Assembly: GCA_000980375.1 (NCBI GenBank)
Contig: LARD01000022.1
Coordinates: 1 to 64,000 of the forward strand
Source of the DNA: Clostridium sp. K4410.MGS-306
Lineage (GTDB): Bacteria; Cyanobacteriota; Vampirovibrionia; Gastranaerophilales; Gastranaerophilaceae
Reading direction: 5' to 3'
Length of the DNA: 64,000 nt
The translations under genes were made by a program, and so were the position numbers. Shown in pieces: positions 55,509-64,000 of this stretch. The stretch's first letter is position 1, and every line of letters begins with the position of its first letter. The notes beneath the pieces are model-generated. The model had not been told where the DNA came from, made no database searches, and was given only the letters and a program-made list of their open reading frames with translations.

Positions 55509-56817
55509 AAAGTTTTTGGTTACAATTGCTCTGCTCTTTTTTTCTCAATGTGCATTGGCTATTGATAAGGAAAGTCTAAACCCCGCTTTTTTTGAAAGAT
55601 TCAATGATGATTATCTGGTTTCTTATATATACAAGGCTATGGAAAACAATCACAATCTCAAAAAAGCAGGGTATGTTGTAGAGCAATACAGGCAGCAGGC
55701 ACGTTATTCTCTGGGCAAAGAGTTACCTTCATTGAGTGTCAGTGCAAATTATCTGGGTGTGCATGTGCCTCGCCTTGACAATTTTCAACTGAGCCAGAAT
55801 GCTTTTATTTTACCTTTTGTTGCAAATTATGAACCTGACTTCCTGTTAAAAAATAGAGATAAAACAAGAAGTGCTAAGAAAGCTTATGAAGCAGCTTTGT
55901 ACGATGAAAAGGCAGTTTATTTATCGTTGTTGGGTGATGTGGCTTCTGTTTATACAAATATATTGCAGTATGACAGCCTGATATCATTGCAGCAGGAAGC
56001 TGTTAAATCATATCGTGGCATTTATGATTCTGACTTGAAAAAATTTAAAAGAGGGGTCATTGACACTTCGCAGTTGAATCTATCGAAGCAGAATCTTGAT
56101 AATGCTGTAATATCTTTGCAGCGATATTCAAAAGAAAGAGATACCCTTCTTATGCAGCTGGCTGTTTTATGCGGACTTCCTCCTGAATGTGCTCACACTT
56201 TAAAACGCGGACAACTTGAAGCGTTAAATTACAACTCTGCTGTGCCAACGGTTATATTATCTGATATTATATTTTCCCGCCCTGATGTGATGAGAGCAGA
56301 AAAGAATCTGGAAAAGGCAAAAATTGATGTAAGAATTGCACGTAAAGAATTCTTGCCCTCGTTTAATATAACGGGTGTATGGATTTTTAATACAATTGCG
56401 CCGGGTTCATTTTTCTCATGGGAATCTTCGCTGGCAGCATTGCTTGCAGGGGCTACGCAGGATATTTTTAAAGGCGGAATGAAAGTCGCCAACTTGAGGA
56501 TTCAAAAAGCAAAATATGAGGAACTTTTTCAAGAATACAAACAAATTGACCTTGATGCTGTAAAGGAAGTTAATACTGCACTTTGTATATTAAAACATGA
56601 TGTTGTAATTGAAAATAATACTAAAGAGGCAGAGGCTTCGCAGGCCAAAATATTTGAAAATTCACAAAAGAAATATAATCGCGGAGTGATATCGTCATCT
56701 GATTATTTGGTGCAATACCGCAATCTGGTTGCGTCAAAACAACAGAGCGCACAGGCAAAAACCGCAAAAATTGTAGATTATTTTACTCTTTACAAAGCTG
56801 TCGGAGGTAAGTTATGA
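55501..56817 (+). CDS. TolC-family outer-membrane efflux channel
   Basis: 438 residues starting with TTG at 55501, supported by a perfect AAGGAGG site 6 bases upstream. The signal peptide is IKKFLVTIALLFFSQCALA. The mature protein has the two repeated OEP helical hairpins of TolC-like proteins, each with a long helix bearing Q/N/K-rich heptads (around residues 95-215 and 290-430), with DIIFSRPDVMRAEKNLEKAKIDVRIARKEFLPSFNITG as the classical repeat link and LKKFKRGVIDTSQLNLSKQNLDNA as its partner. It forms the outer-membrane duct for the ABC pump encoded downstream. The E. coli ybhGFSR locus lacks such a gene, so this operon is self-sufficient. Confidence 0.88.
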   Translation: MIKKFLVTIALLFFSQCALAIDKESLNPAFFERFNDDYLVSYIYKAMENNHNLKKAGYVVEQYRQQARYSLGKELPSLSVSANYLGVHVPRLDNFQLSQNAFILPFVANYEPDFLLKNRDKTRSAKKAYEAALYDEKAVYLSLLGDVASVYTNILQYDSLISLQQEAVKSYRGIYDSDLKKFKRGVIDTSQLNLSKQNLDNAVISLQRYSKERDTLLMQLAVLCGLPPECAHTLKRGQLEALNYNSAVPTVILSDIIFSRPDVMRAEKNLEKAKIDVRIARKEFLPSFNITGVWIFNTIAPGSFFSWESSLAALLAGATQDIFKGGMKVANLRIQKAKYEELFQEYKQIDLDAVKEVNTALCILKHDVVIENNTKEAEASQAKIFENSQKKYNRGVISSSDYLVQYRNLVASKQQSAQAKTAKIVDYFTLYKAVGGKL

Positions 56818-57656
56818 AAAAAAGAGCCATTGTTGCAATATTGATTTTGCTGATTATTGCGGCAGCAGTATATTTGCTGACAAAAAAGAAGCCAAACCCC
56901 GATGAGCTAACTTTGTACGGTAACATTGAAATACGACAGGTTGACTTGAGTTTTCAGGTACCTGGACAGATTTCTTTGATGCTTAAAGAGGAAGGTGACA
57001 GTGTAAAAAAAGGCGAACTTGTAGCTTTGCTTGATGACAGGGATTATAAATCAAATTTGGAAAAAGCGGCTGCTGATGTCTTAAAAACTTCTGCTTTGAG
57101 TAAAGATGCATCTTCGAAATATGCCCGTCAGGCTCCACTGTGTGCAGATAGTACTGTGTCGAAACAGGAGTGTGACACGCTTTTAAATACAAAAAACAAA
57201 ACAAAAGCAGACTATGACGCTGCTGTTGCGCAGAAAACTTTCGCCAAAAACCAGCTTGATTATACAAAAATATATGCACCTGATGACGGTACTATTACAG
57301 TCAGAGTGCAAGAACCTGGAGCAACCGTTAATAAAGGACAGGTTGTTTATACAATTGCAAAGACAAAACCTGTTTGGATAAGAGCTTATGTTAACGAGTC
57401 TGATCTGGGTAATATCAAATATGGTATGAAAGCAAGAGTACTTACCGATTCAAAAGACCCTAAAACCGGTCAAAACAGAGAATACGAAGGCAGAATCGGA
57501 TACATCTCTCCTGTTGCGGAATTTACTCCAAAAACAGTTGAATCTACTGATTTGAGGACGGACCTCGTATACAGAATCCGTGTATATGTTGACGAAATAG
57601 ATGATTTTCTTCGTCAGGGTATGCCTACTACAATAAAAATTAATCTGGTGAAGTAA
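56814..57656 (+). CDS. ybhG: HlyD/YbhG-like membrane-fusion adaptor
   Basis: 280 residues with an uncleaved N-terminal membrane anchor (RAIVAILILLIIAAAVYLLT). The periplasmic part follows the membrane-fusion protein plan: beta strand VDLSFQVPGQISLMLKEEGDSVKKGELVALLDD (lipoyl half), a helical hairpin (~residues 75-150), the second lipoyl half YAPDDGTITVRVQEPGATVNKGQVVYTIA, and a beta-barrel domain ending TTIKINLVK. It bridges the inner-membrane ABC pump and the TolC channel. ATGA overlap with the TolC gene. Confidence 0.88.
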   Translation: MKKRAIVAILILLIIAAAVYLLTKKKPNPDELTLYGNIEIRQVDLSFQVPGQISLMLKEEGDSVKKGELVALLDDRDYKSNLEKAAADVLKTSALSKDASSKYARQAPLCADSTVSKQECDTLLNTKNKTKADYDAAVAQKTFAKNQLDYTKIYAPDDGTITVRVQEPGATVNKGQVVYTIAKTKPVWIRAYVNESDLGNIKYGMKARVLTDSKDPKTGQNREYEGRIGYISPVAEFTPKTVESTDLRTDLVYRIRVYVDEIDDFLRQGMPTTIKINLVK

Positions 57657-57657
57657 A

Positions 57658-59142
57658 TTGAATACGGTTCAAATCAAAAATTTAACCAAGACATTTGATT
57701 CGACACTTGCAATTGATAATTTGTCTCTGGACATAGAAAAAGGCAAAATTACCGGCCTCATAGGTGCAGATGGTGCAGGTAAAACTACCCTGATAAGATT
57801 GGTAATTGGACTTCTTGTTCCAGATAACGGGGAGGTCAGTGTATTAGGGTTAAATCCTTTTACTCAAAAGGAGCAATTGAATAAACTCATTGGTTATATG
57901 CCTCAAAAATTTGGCCTTTATGAGGATTTGACTATCCTTGAAAATTTGCGATTATATGCTGATTTGAAAAATCAACCATATGACTTTGATAAACTGCTGG
58001 AGTTTACAGGTCTAAAGCCTTTTCTAAACCGTCTGGCAGGTGCGCTTTCCGGCGGTATGAAACAAAAATTGGGTCTTGCGTGTGCCTTGATGGGCACTCC
58101 TGAATTTCTTGTTCTTGATGAACCTTCCGTAGGTGTTGACCCGATTTCCCGCCGTGACCTGATGAAAATGGTAAAAGACCTGATTAGTCCGCAAACGACT
58201 GTACTTTGGTCAACTGCATACCTTGACGAGGCACACAGCTTTGACACAGCAATTGTGCTAGATAAAGGTAAAGTAATATATAACGGTACTCCCCATTCAC
58301 TTGCGGCCACTGCACCTGAGTTTGAGGATAAGGTGATAGAGCTTATGGGCGGATACAAAAAAGAAGAGTCTTTGATTGCTAAAAACTATACACCTTTTCA
58401 GTCTTCATTAACATGCACTGTTGAGGCAGATAATCTTGAAAAAAAATACGGTGATTTTTACGCTGTAAAAAATAATTCCTTTTGCATAAATAAAGGAGAA
58501 ATTTTTGGGCTGCTGGGCCCTAACGGTGCGGGTAAATCAACATCTTTCAAAATGATGTGCGGCCTTACAAAACCTTCCGGCGGCACAGCAAGGATTATGG
58601 GAGTAGATATATTAAAAAATCCCGGAAAAGCACGTTCTTTTCTCGGATATATGGCACAAAAATTTTCTTTATACGGCACACTGACAGTCAGACAAAACCT
58701 GGAATTTTTTGCGGCAGCTTACGGCATAAGTTTCTTAAATAGAAAAAAACGTGTTGATGAAATTATTGAAGTATTTGGCTTTAAAGATATAGAAAATCAA
58801 AAATCCGAAGATTTGCCGCTCGGGTTCAAGCAGAGACTTTCTATGGCGTGTGCTTTGATTCACAATCCACCCGTGCTGTTTTTGGATGAGCCTACATCAG
58901 GCGTTGATGTTATTACAAGACGTGATTTTTGGAACCATATTACATCGCTTGCAAAAAAAGGCGTGACGATTCTTGTTACTACACACTTTATGGATGAAGC
59001 AGAATACTGTGACAGGATAAGCCTTTTTTATAAAGGTGAAACTATTGCTGTTGGAACGCCGCAGGAACTCAAAGATAAGGCGGGTGCTGATGATATGGAA
59101 AATACTTTTATAAATTTGATTAAGGAGAGTGAAAAATCATGA
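57658..59142 (+). CDS. ybhF: Duplicated ABC ATP-binding protein (YbhF-like)
   Basis: 494 residues with two fused nucleotide-binding domains; start TTG at 57658, one base after the adaptor stop codon. Domain 1 (~1-235): Walker A GADGAGKTT, signature LSGGMKQK, Walker B FLVLDEPSVGVDP. Domain 2 (~245-490): Walker A GPNGAGKST, a degenerate signature LPLGFKQRL instead of LSGGQ, Walker B VLFLDEPTSGVDV, and switch histidine THFMDEAEYCD. The asymmetric sites are typical for YbhF-type export ATPases. It drives transport by the two permeases downstream. Confidence 0.92.
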   Translation: MNTVQIKNLTKTFDSTLAIDNLSLDIEKGKITGLIGADGAGKTTLIRLVIGLLVPDNGEVSVLGLNPFTQKEQLNKLIGYMPQKFGLYEDLTILENLRLYADLKNQPYDFDKLLEFTGLKPFLNRLAGALSGGMKQKLGLACALMGTPEFLVLDEPSVGVDPISRRDLMKMVKDLISPQTTVLWSTAYLDEAHSFDTAIVLDKGKVIYNGTPHSLAATAPEFEDKVIELMGGYKKEESLIAKNYTPFQSSLTCTVEADNLEKKYGDFYAVKNNSFCINKGEIFGLLGPNGAGKSTSFKMMCGLTKPSGGTARIMGVDILKNPGKARSFLGYMAQKFSLYGTLTVRQNLEFFAAAYGISFLNRKKRVDEIIEVFGFKDIENQKSEDLPLGFKQRLSMACALIHNPPVLFLDEPTSGVDVITRRDFWNHITSLAKKGVTILVTTHFMDEAEYCDRISLFYKGETIAVGTPQELKDKAGADDMENTFINLIKESEKS

Positions 59143-60248
59143 AAATCCTTAATGCTCTGTTGAAAAAAGAGTTTTTTCAAATAATAAGAGATCCAAGCAG
59201 TATTATAATTGCGTTTGTGCTTCCTTTAATCTCCATCTTGATTTATATGTACGGAATAAACCTTGATACAGTAAAAGTCACAATCGGTATAAAAAATGAT
59301 GATGCAAATCCAGAAGTCGCTACACTGGTAAAATCTTACGGACACAGCAAATATGTACGCTCAAAAGTATATGACAATATGCAGGAGCTCACGCAGGGAA
59401 TTGTCCGTTCAAAAATAAAAGGTGCAGTTGTAATACCTAACGATTTTTCTACAAAACTTTCACGTGGCCAAAGTGCGGATTTGTTTATTATCACTGACGG
59501 TTCAGAGGTCAATACAGCCAATTATGTTCAAAACTACGCAATGCAAATTGCCAACCAATGGCTTCAAACAAGCAGATATTCACAAAATGCACAAAAATCT
59601 GTGATAAATCCACAGATTCGTACTTGGTACAATCAGGATTTAAACAGTCATTATTTTATTTTGCCGGGCTCTCTGGCTATTACCATGACACTTATAGGCA
59701 TACTTCTTACAGCTCTTGTGGTTGCAAGAGAATGGGAAAGAGGCACCATGGAAGCAATTTTGAGCACACGCGTAAGAAAAATAGATATTGTTCTTGGTAA
59801 ATATATTCCTTATTTGATACTGGGAATGTGCTCTATGGCTTTTAATGTTTTTCTTTGTACAGCTGTTTTCAAAGTTCCTTTCAGGGGCAATTATTTTGTT
59901 TTGTTCGGGGTTTGTTCTTTGTTTTTATTCACTTCATCAGGTATAGGGCTTTTAATTTCCTCCAAATTAAAAAATCAGTTTCTTGCCAGTCAGGTTTCTT
60001 TAGGTATTGGTTTTTTGCCCGCACTTTTGTTGTCAGGGCTTATGTTTCCGATAAACTCAATGCCTTTAATTTTCCAGCATTTAACAAGAATTTTGCCTCC
60101 CAGATACTTTATAACTTTTATTGAAAGTGAATTTATGGCCGGTACTGTATGGGAAATTGTTATAGTAAATTCAATTTTTTTGACAATACTCGGGTTGGTT
60201 TTATTTGCGGCAGTATATGCAAACACTGATATGAGGCTTAATAAATGA
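59139..60248 (+). CDS. ybhS: ABC-2 type permease (YbhS-like)
   Basis: 369 residues. ABC-2 topology: first helix after a basic N-terminus (SSIIIAFVLPLISILIYMYG), a large periplasmic domain (~45-170), then five helices with the family motif VVAREWERGTMEAILSTRVRKIDIVLGKYIPY (coupling helix) and LLLSGLMFPINSMPLIFQHLTRILPPRYFI. It pairs with the next permease to form the exporter channel; drugs, detergents or toxic metabolites are typical cargo. ATGA overlaps on both sides. Confidence 0.9.
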   Translation: MKILNALLKKEFFQIIRDPSSIIIAFVLPLISILIYMYGINLDTVKVTIGIKNDDANPEVATLVKSYGHSKYVRSKVYDNMQELTQGIVRSKIKGAVVIPNDFSTKLSRGQSADLFIITDGSEVNTANYVQNYAMQIANQWLQTSRYSQNAQKSVINPQIRTWYNQDLNSHYFILPGSLAITMTLIGILLTALVVAREWERGTMEAILSTRVRKIDIVLGKYIPYLILGMCSMAFNVFLCTAVFKVPFRGNYFVLFGVCSLFLFTSSGIGLLISSKLKNQFLASQVSLGIGFLPALLLSGLMFPINSMPLIFQHLTRILPPRYFITFIESEFMAGTVWEIVIVNSIFLTILGLVLFAAVYANTDMRLNK

Positions 60249-61357
60249 TAAGAGATTTTTTAAGACGTGTATTTGCTTTAGTAAAAAAAGAATTTATAAC
60301 TATCTGGAAAGATCCTAAAAGCAGAGGGATAATTATCGCGCTTCCACTTTTGCAGCTTTTTGTTTTTGCAAATGCCATTACAATGGAAGTAAAAAACATT
60401 GATGTTGCAGTGATTGATAGAGACAACTCTGTAGAATCGCGCGAGCTTTTATCAAGGTTTGAAAACTCACCTCGGTTCAGACGTTTTTATATCCTGGATA
60501 ACGAAAAGGATTTTAAAGAGAAAATAGATACCCAGAGAGTACAAATTGGTATTTATATAAATAACGATTTTTCTTCCGCCGTAAAGTCAAACAGGCCGGT
60601 TGATGTTTTGATTGTTGCTGACGGAAGGCAGACAAATTCCGCGTCAATAGCAAGTGGATATGCTTCTCAAATAATTGCCTCGTATAATCGGGAAATTTCA
60701 GCTTCAAACTCTGCTGTTATCAACCCTGTTGTAAGAAACTGGTATAACCCAAATCTTGAGTATAGATGGTATATTTTGACGATTCTTGTGGCTATGCTGG
60801 CACTTGTTATTACACTTTTGTTGACTGCGCTTTCCATTGCAAGAGAAAGAGAGATGGGTACTTTTGACCAGCTTATAGTAAGCCCTTTATCCTCCTTTGA
60901 GATTTTACTCGGTAAAACCATTCCCCCACTTGTAATAGCAATGACCCTGACATGTATTATGACAATACTTGTTATTGTCTTGTTTAAGGTTCCTTTTGTG
61001 GGTTCTGTTTTGTTATTTTTGATATCGGTATTTGTTTCTCTTCTCTCAATAGTAGGTGTGGGTTTGTTTATATCTTCTATTTGCAAAACGCAGCAGCAGG
61101 CTATTCTGGGGGTAATAACGTTTCAAATGCCGGCTATTTTGCTTTCGGGGTTTATCTCTCCAATAGAAGATATGCCTGTATTTTTGCAGTATTTAACACT
61201 TTTAAACCCTGTGAGATTTTTTATGGTTTTGTCAAGAGGTATATTTTTAAAAGGTATGGGGATAGAAGATGTTGCTTTAAACCTTGTGCCTCTTATTATT
61301 ATTGCAATAATAACTCTTTCTCTTGCAGGATGGACCTTTAAAAGAAAGCTTGATTAA
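60245..61357 (+). CDS. ybhR: ABC-2 type permease (YbhR-like)
   Basis: 370 residues, a diverged copy of the previous gene with the same order: ITIWKDPKSRGIIIALPLLQLFVFANAI as first helix region, a periplasmic domain (~45-170), then SIAREREMGTFDQLIVSPLSSFEILLGKTIPP and ILLSGFISPIEDMPVFLQYLTLLNPVRFFM. The last gene of the efflux operon; its stop overlaps the convergent photolyase stop by 4 bases. Confidence 0.9.
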   Translation: MIRDFLRRVFALVKKEFITIWKDPKSRGIIIALPLLQLFVFANAITMEVKNIDVAVIDRDNSVESRELLSRFENSPRFRRFYILDNEKDFKEKIDTQRVQIGIYINNDFSSAVKSNRPVDVLIVADGRQTNSASIASGYASQIIASYNREISASNSAVINPVVRNWYNPNLEYRWYILTILVAMLALVITLLLTALSIAREREMGTFDQLIVSPLSSFEILLGKTIPPLVIAMTLTCIMTILVIVLFKVPFVGSVLLFLISVFVSLLSIVGVGLFISSICKTQQQAILGVITFQMPAILLSGFISPIEDMPVFLQYLTLLNPVRFFMVLSRGIFLKGMGIEDVALNLVPLIIIAIITLSLAGWTFKRKLD

Positions 61358-62655
61358 AAATCGTTTGTTGGAGAAGCAAAACTGTTGATGTAATTTTGTA
61401 TATCATATTTTGCTTTTATGGACTTATCTGTCATTATTCTTATCTTTCCTGTAACCATCCTATCTTGAAAAGCTCTATCATGGAGGCCGCCTATTGCCCA
61501 TAATATCCCTGTGTAGCCGTTCGCTGACGGAGCATCAAATCCATATTTGTCATTTAAGTATATGGCTGTTTTTAGTGCTTCATCAGGGGTGGCTGACCAT
61601 TGCAGAATTTTTTTTGCCCAGTACATTCTCAAATAACCGTGTATTTTACCTTTTTCCATCAATTGAATCTGTGTTGCATTCCACAATGCGTCATAAGTCT
61701 TTGCTTGTTCAAGGTTTTCTAATGTGTAAAGATGGCTGCGCAGGTCGTGTTGATGGGCTTTTAATGTTTGTTGCGCCCATTGGGGTGTGCATTCAAATGT
61801 TTTGTAATTTCGACAATACAAACAAAAATTATCCGCCAATTCTTTTCTTACAATTAATTCCTCAAGAAAAACTTCTTTGTTAATGTCGTCGCACTCAGCA
61901 TTTAATACTTTAAGCGCTATTCTTTGAGAAGAGATAAAACCATAGTTAATATATACAGAAAGGTTTGAGGTCATGTTTTTTGATGGGTCATTTTTTAGTT
62001 GTGCATAGAATGGAAGTTTCTCGGATAAAAACTGCTCTAAAACAGTATCTGCTTCGTTTTTGATGTTTGAAGTTTCTGCAAAATCCGTTAAAAACTCTGA
62101 TATGTTAAAATAAATTTTTCTTCTGAGTGTAGCTGCATTATATTCTTGTGTATCAGAGACAAAACGAGAAGGGATTATATTATGCCCGTCTATTTCTAAC
62201 ACTTTAAAGGGTGCGTTTTTTAAAAAACTTCTGTCTACAATAGGATCAAAATCAATTATCAACAATCCTGTGTCGATTTTTTTTAGATATTGTAGCAATT
62301 TTGGCCAATCATCTTTAAATATTTCTAATTTGAGTCCGTTTTTTTCAAAATCAAGTTTTGTTTCTTCAAGTCGGTTTTGTATAAATTTATTTTTTATATC
62401 GCTAAAATCCTTGTTGTAATTGTTTTGCGGGTGTATTATCCGAAGTTGCATTTGCATTTCTTTTGATTTTTTTATTGCAAATTGCAAAGCAAAGTTGTCT
62501 TTTGCTCTTATCTCTCTTTCTGTTACATAAACGGCTGTTTTGTTTTTTATCTCGTTGTTATTGTATGCAAATATCCTGGCAGGATTTATTTCTTTTTCTT
62601 CAGCAATTTCAGAGGGTATGTATTGTAAAATTGTATTTTTAATAATTCTGTTCAC
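61354..62655 (-). CDS. phr: Class II deoxyribodipyrimidine photolyase
   Basis: 433 residues. Class II CPD photolyase signatures: an N-terminal alpha/beta antenna domain (TAVYVTEREIRAKDNFALQFAIKKSKE), then the FAD domain with EELIVRKELADNFCLYCRNY, ECTPQWAQQTLKAHQHDLRSHLYTLENLEQAKTYDALWNATQIQL, GKIHGYLRMYWAKKILQW and ANGYTGILWAIGGLHDRAF. It repairs UV-made cyclobutane pyrimidine dimers using light. The presence of a light-dependent enzyme is striking if the host lives in a dark gut. Single gene, minus strand, between the efflux operon and the TagD-like gene. Confidence 0.9.
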   Translation of the reverse strand: MNRIIKNTILQYIPSEIAEEKEINPARIFAYNNNEIKNKTAVYVTEREIRAKDNFALQFAIKKSKEMQMQLRIIHPQNNYNKDFSDIKNKFIQNRLEETKLDFEKNGLKLEIFKDDWPKLLQYLKKIDTGLLIIDFDPIVDRSFLKNAPFKVLEIDGHNIIPSRFVSDTQEYNAATLRRKIYFNISEFLTDFAETSNIKNEADTVLEQFLSEKLPFYAQLKNDPSKNMTSNLSVYINYGFISSQRIALKVLNAECDDINKEVFLEELIVRKELADNFCLYCRNYKTFECTPQWAQQTLKAHQHDLRSHLYTLENLEQAKTYDALWNATQIQLMEKGKIHGYLRMYWAKKILQWSATPDEALKTAIYLNDKYGFDAPSANGYTGILWAIGGLHDRAFQDRMVTGKIRIMTDKSIKAKYDIQNYINSFASPTNDF

Positions 62656-62815
62656 AAAAAAAGATTAGCTTTATTCATCGTCATATGCAATTGCAAAAAT
62701 GAGTATTTATATAGCTTATGAGTTTAATATTCTGTTGTTTATAATCAGTTTTTATTATAAGCTGGTTTGTATAATGTTACTCTTTTAAAAAAATGCAAGA
62801 GCTTGAAGGAGATTT

Positions 62816-63253
62816 ATGTCAGACAAGACAAAAAGGGTTGTGGGTTTTACTCTGGGATGTTTTGATTTATTCCATATTGGTCATATAAACCTGTTAAGAA
62901 ACGCAAGAGCACTGTGTGACACTTTAATCGTGGGAGTATGCTCTGATGAGTATATGCTGAACAACAAAAGAGAACCTATATATGCCCTGAATGACAGGAT
63001 GGAAATATTAAAAGCCTGCAAATATTGTGATGTAGTTGTGCCCGAAGACACACTCGAAAAAGTGGAACTTTACAACAAATATAAGTTTGATATTCTGTTT
63101 GTCGGCTCTGACTGGTATGGTGATGAAAGATATATTGTCTGGGAAAAACAGTTAAAAGAAATTGGCGTTAGTGTTGTTTACCTTCCTTACACAAATGAGG
63201 TAAGCTCTTCAAAAATTATACAAAAAATTGCACAAATGAGACAGATTCATTAA
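62816..63253 (+). CDS. tagD: Glycerol-3-phosphate cytidylyltransferase-like protein
   Basis: 145 residues. The nucleotidyl-transfer motif GCFDLFHIGHINLL (H20-x-G-H23) is present, followed by RxxxI-type sequence VSSSKIIQK (about 132-140), both standard for the TagD/GCT1 family, which makes CDP-glycerol from glycerol-3-phosphate and CTP. Related enzymes activate other small phospho-alcohols, so the exact substrate is open. An AAGGAGA site precedes ATG 62816. The next genes, a methyltransferase and a membrane protein, follow with 1-base and overlapping spacing, suggesting an operon for a phosphoalcohol-decorated surface polymer. Confidence 0.85.
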   Translation: MSDKTKRVVGFTLGCFDLFHIGHINLLRNARALCDTLIVGVCSDEYMLNNKREPIYALNDRMEILKACKYCDVVVPEDTLEKVELYNKYKFDILFVGSDWYGDERYIVWEKQLKEIGVSVVYLPYTNEVSSSKIIQKIAQMRQIH

Positions 63254-63254
63254 A

Positions 63255-63890
63255 ATGGACAACAAAAAAAGCTTAACATACTGGCAAAGTAAAGCCGAGT
63301 CTAATCCTACAATAAAGGCTTCAAAAGTTTCTGATATCAATGATTTTTCTGATTATGACAGAGATTTTATTTTAAACTATGCTGATGAAAATGCAAAAAT
63401 ATTGGATTTGGCTGCCGGCACAGGGATTACATTAAACAAGTATTATGACAAGGTAAAATTTATCACCGCTGTTGAAAAGTTTAAACAGTTTTCTGATTTT
63501 ATTGTAAAATCTTCCAATATTGAGGTAATAAACTCTGATATTATGCTGTTTGAGCCGGAGTGTACTTATGATTTGATTCTGATGTTTGGTGTAACACATT
63601 ATTTTAATCGTGCAGAATCTGAATTTTTATATAAAAAATACAAAAAAGTTTTGAACAAAAACGGAAAGTTGATAATTAAACACCAGTTTGGCCTAAAGGA
63701 AGATGTTACAGTAGAGGGATACTCTGAAGAGTTAAAGTGTAATTATTTTTCCCAATACAGACATATAGACGCAGAAGCCGAATTGTTAAAAAGCATAGGG
63801 TTTAAAACAATAGAAGTCATTGATATTTACCCTAAAGAATGTAACAGATGGGAGAATACACATTTTTATGCAATTGTTGCGGCAGTTTGA
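63255..63890 (+). CDS. Class I SAM-dependent methyltransferase
   Basis: 211 residues. The SAM-binding glycine loop is ILDLAAGTGITLNKY, followed by a motif II-type FITAVEKFKQF and acidic SDIMLFEPECTYDLILMFGVTHYF. After this the typical KKYKKVLNKNGKLIIKHQFG appears. Substrate unknown; its place directly after the TagD-like gene suggests modification of a glycan or its phosphoalcohol donor. Starts one base after the previous stop. Ends with TGA and overlaps the next gene by 23 bases. Confidence 0.85.
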   Translation: MDNKKSLTYWQSKAESNPTIKASKVSDINDFSDYDRDFILNYADENAKILDLAAGTGITLNKYYDKVKFITAVEKFKQFSDFIVKSSNIEVINSDIMLFEPECTYDLILMFGVTHYFNRAESEFLYKKYKKVLNKNGKLIIKHQFGLKEDVTVEGYSEELKCNYFSQYRHIDAEAELLKSIGFKTIEVIDIYPKECNRWENTHFYAIVAAV

Positions 63891-64000
63891 TAAAATAAAA
63901 AATCTGTCTCTGGCAATATTAATAGTTTTTTGCTGGCAATATCCTGCGTGTGCTTATATTGACCCTGGTACAGGCAGTATGCTTTTTTCTGTTGTTGTTG
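63868..64000 (+). CDS. Partial membrane/secreted protein with AYIDPGTGS motif
   Basis: The frame begins with ATG 63868, about 13 bases after GGGAG, and runs off the right edge. It encodes a signal-like segment (KIKNLSLAILIVFCWQYPACA) followed by YIDPGTGSMLFSVVV. The 'AYIDPGTGS' sequence plus hydrophobic stretch is a conserved mark of membrane proteins found near polysaccharide and teichoic-acid-like genes. It overlaps the methyltransferase gene by 23 bases in another frame. Confidence 0.65.
   Translation, partial: MQLLRQFDKIKNLSLAILIVFCWQYPACAYIDPGTGSMLFSVVV

Overview
The window looks like a chromosomal stretch from a low-GC, Gram-negative-type (diderm) anaerobe. Evidence for an outer membrane is a two-partner secretion pair, a TolC-type channel, an OprO/OprP-like porin and signal peptides. 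The energy genes (formate/nitrite channel, hydrogenase-4-like membrane complex) suit anaerobic fermentation. An LktA-type giant adhesin, together with several unrelated proteins sharing a short N-terminal S/T-F-K/N-G-like motif, makes me favour a gut Gastranaerophilales (Melainabacteria/Vampirovibrionia). That placement is inference; no rRNA or tRNA gene was seen. TGA ends many genes normally (for example at 56817, 59142, 60248 and 63890), so the genetic code appears standard.

Layout. 1-2456 (minus): end of a surface-glycan cluster (partial gene, glycosyltransferase-like protein, DegT/DnrJ aminotransferase). 2612-2968 (plus): acpS. 2975-18988 (minus): one ~5,340-codon filamentous adhesin frame, split by a single in-frame TGA and ending in a PilZ-like domain. 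19147-21194 (plus): its TpsB transporter, split by a frame change at an A9 run. 21244-28549 (minus): six-gene hydrogenase-4/complex-I-like operon whose large subunit lacks NiFe-binding cysteines (Ehr-like). 28856-31137 (plus): formate/nitrite channel and porin. 31140-33474 (minus): GspF-like membrane protein, an M48-like protein without zinc ligands, and a small secreted protein. 33545-35086 (plus): a small protein and glucose-6-phosphate isomerase; 35138-35509 (minus): cupin. 35708-41968 (plus): 2,086-residue protein with a papain-like Cys/His/Asn signature. 42048-43448 (plus): two-subunit CoA-transferase. 43435-43896 (minus): GNAT acetyltransferase. 43968-46919 (plus): Endonuclease Q-UvrD helicase fusion. 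46916-48463 (minus): kinase-like protein with a C-terminal membrane segment. 48607-54813 (plus): HAD phosphatase, coiled-coil protein, and a GH13-like/GT5 glucan synthase fusion. 54882-61357 (plus): TetR-controlled efflux operon in the ybiH-ybhGFSR order with an added TolC gene. 61354-62655 (minus): class II photolyase. 62816-64000 (plus): TagD-like cytidylyltransferase, methyltransferase and the start of a membrane protein.

How it fits together. The Ehr-like complex and the FNT channel share a divergent control region, which suggests a link between formate traffic and membrane energy conservation. The adhesin and its transporter face each other across a short divergent promoter region and are both interrupted, suggesting phase variation, recoding or decay of the whole system. 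Between 35.7 and 51.1 kb, four otherwise unrelated proteins (papain-like, kinase-like, HAD, coiled coil) share the short N-terminal motif. That is the best candidate here for an undescribed export or sorting signal.
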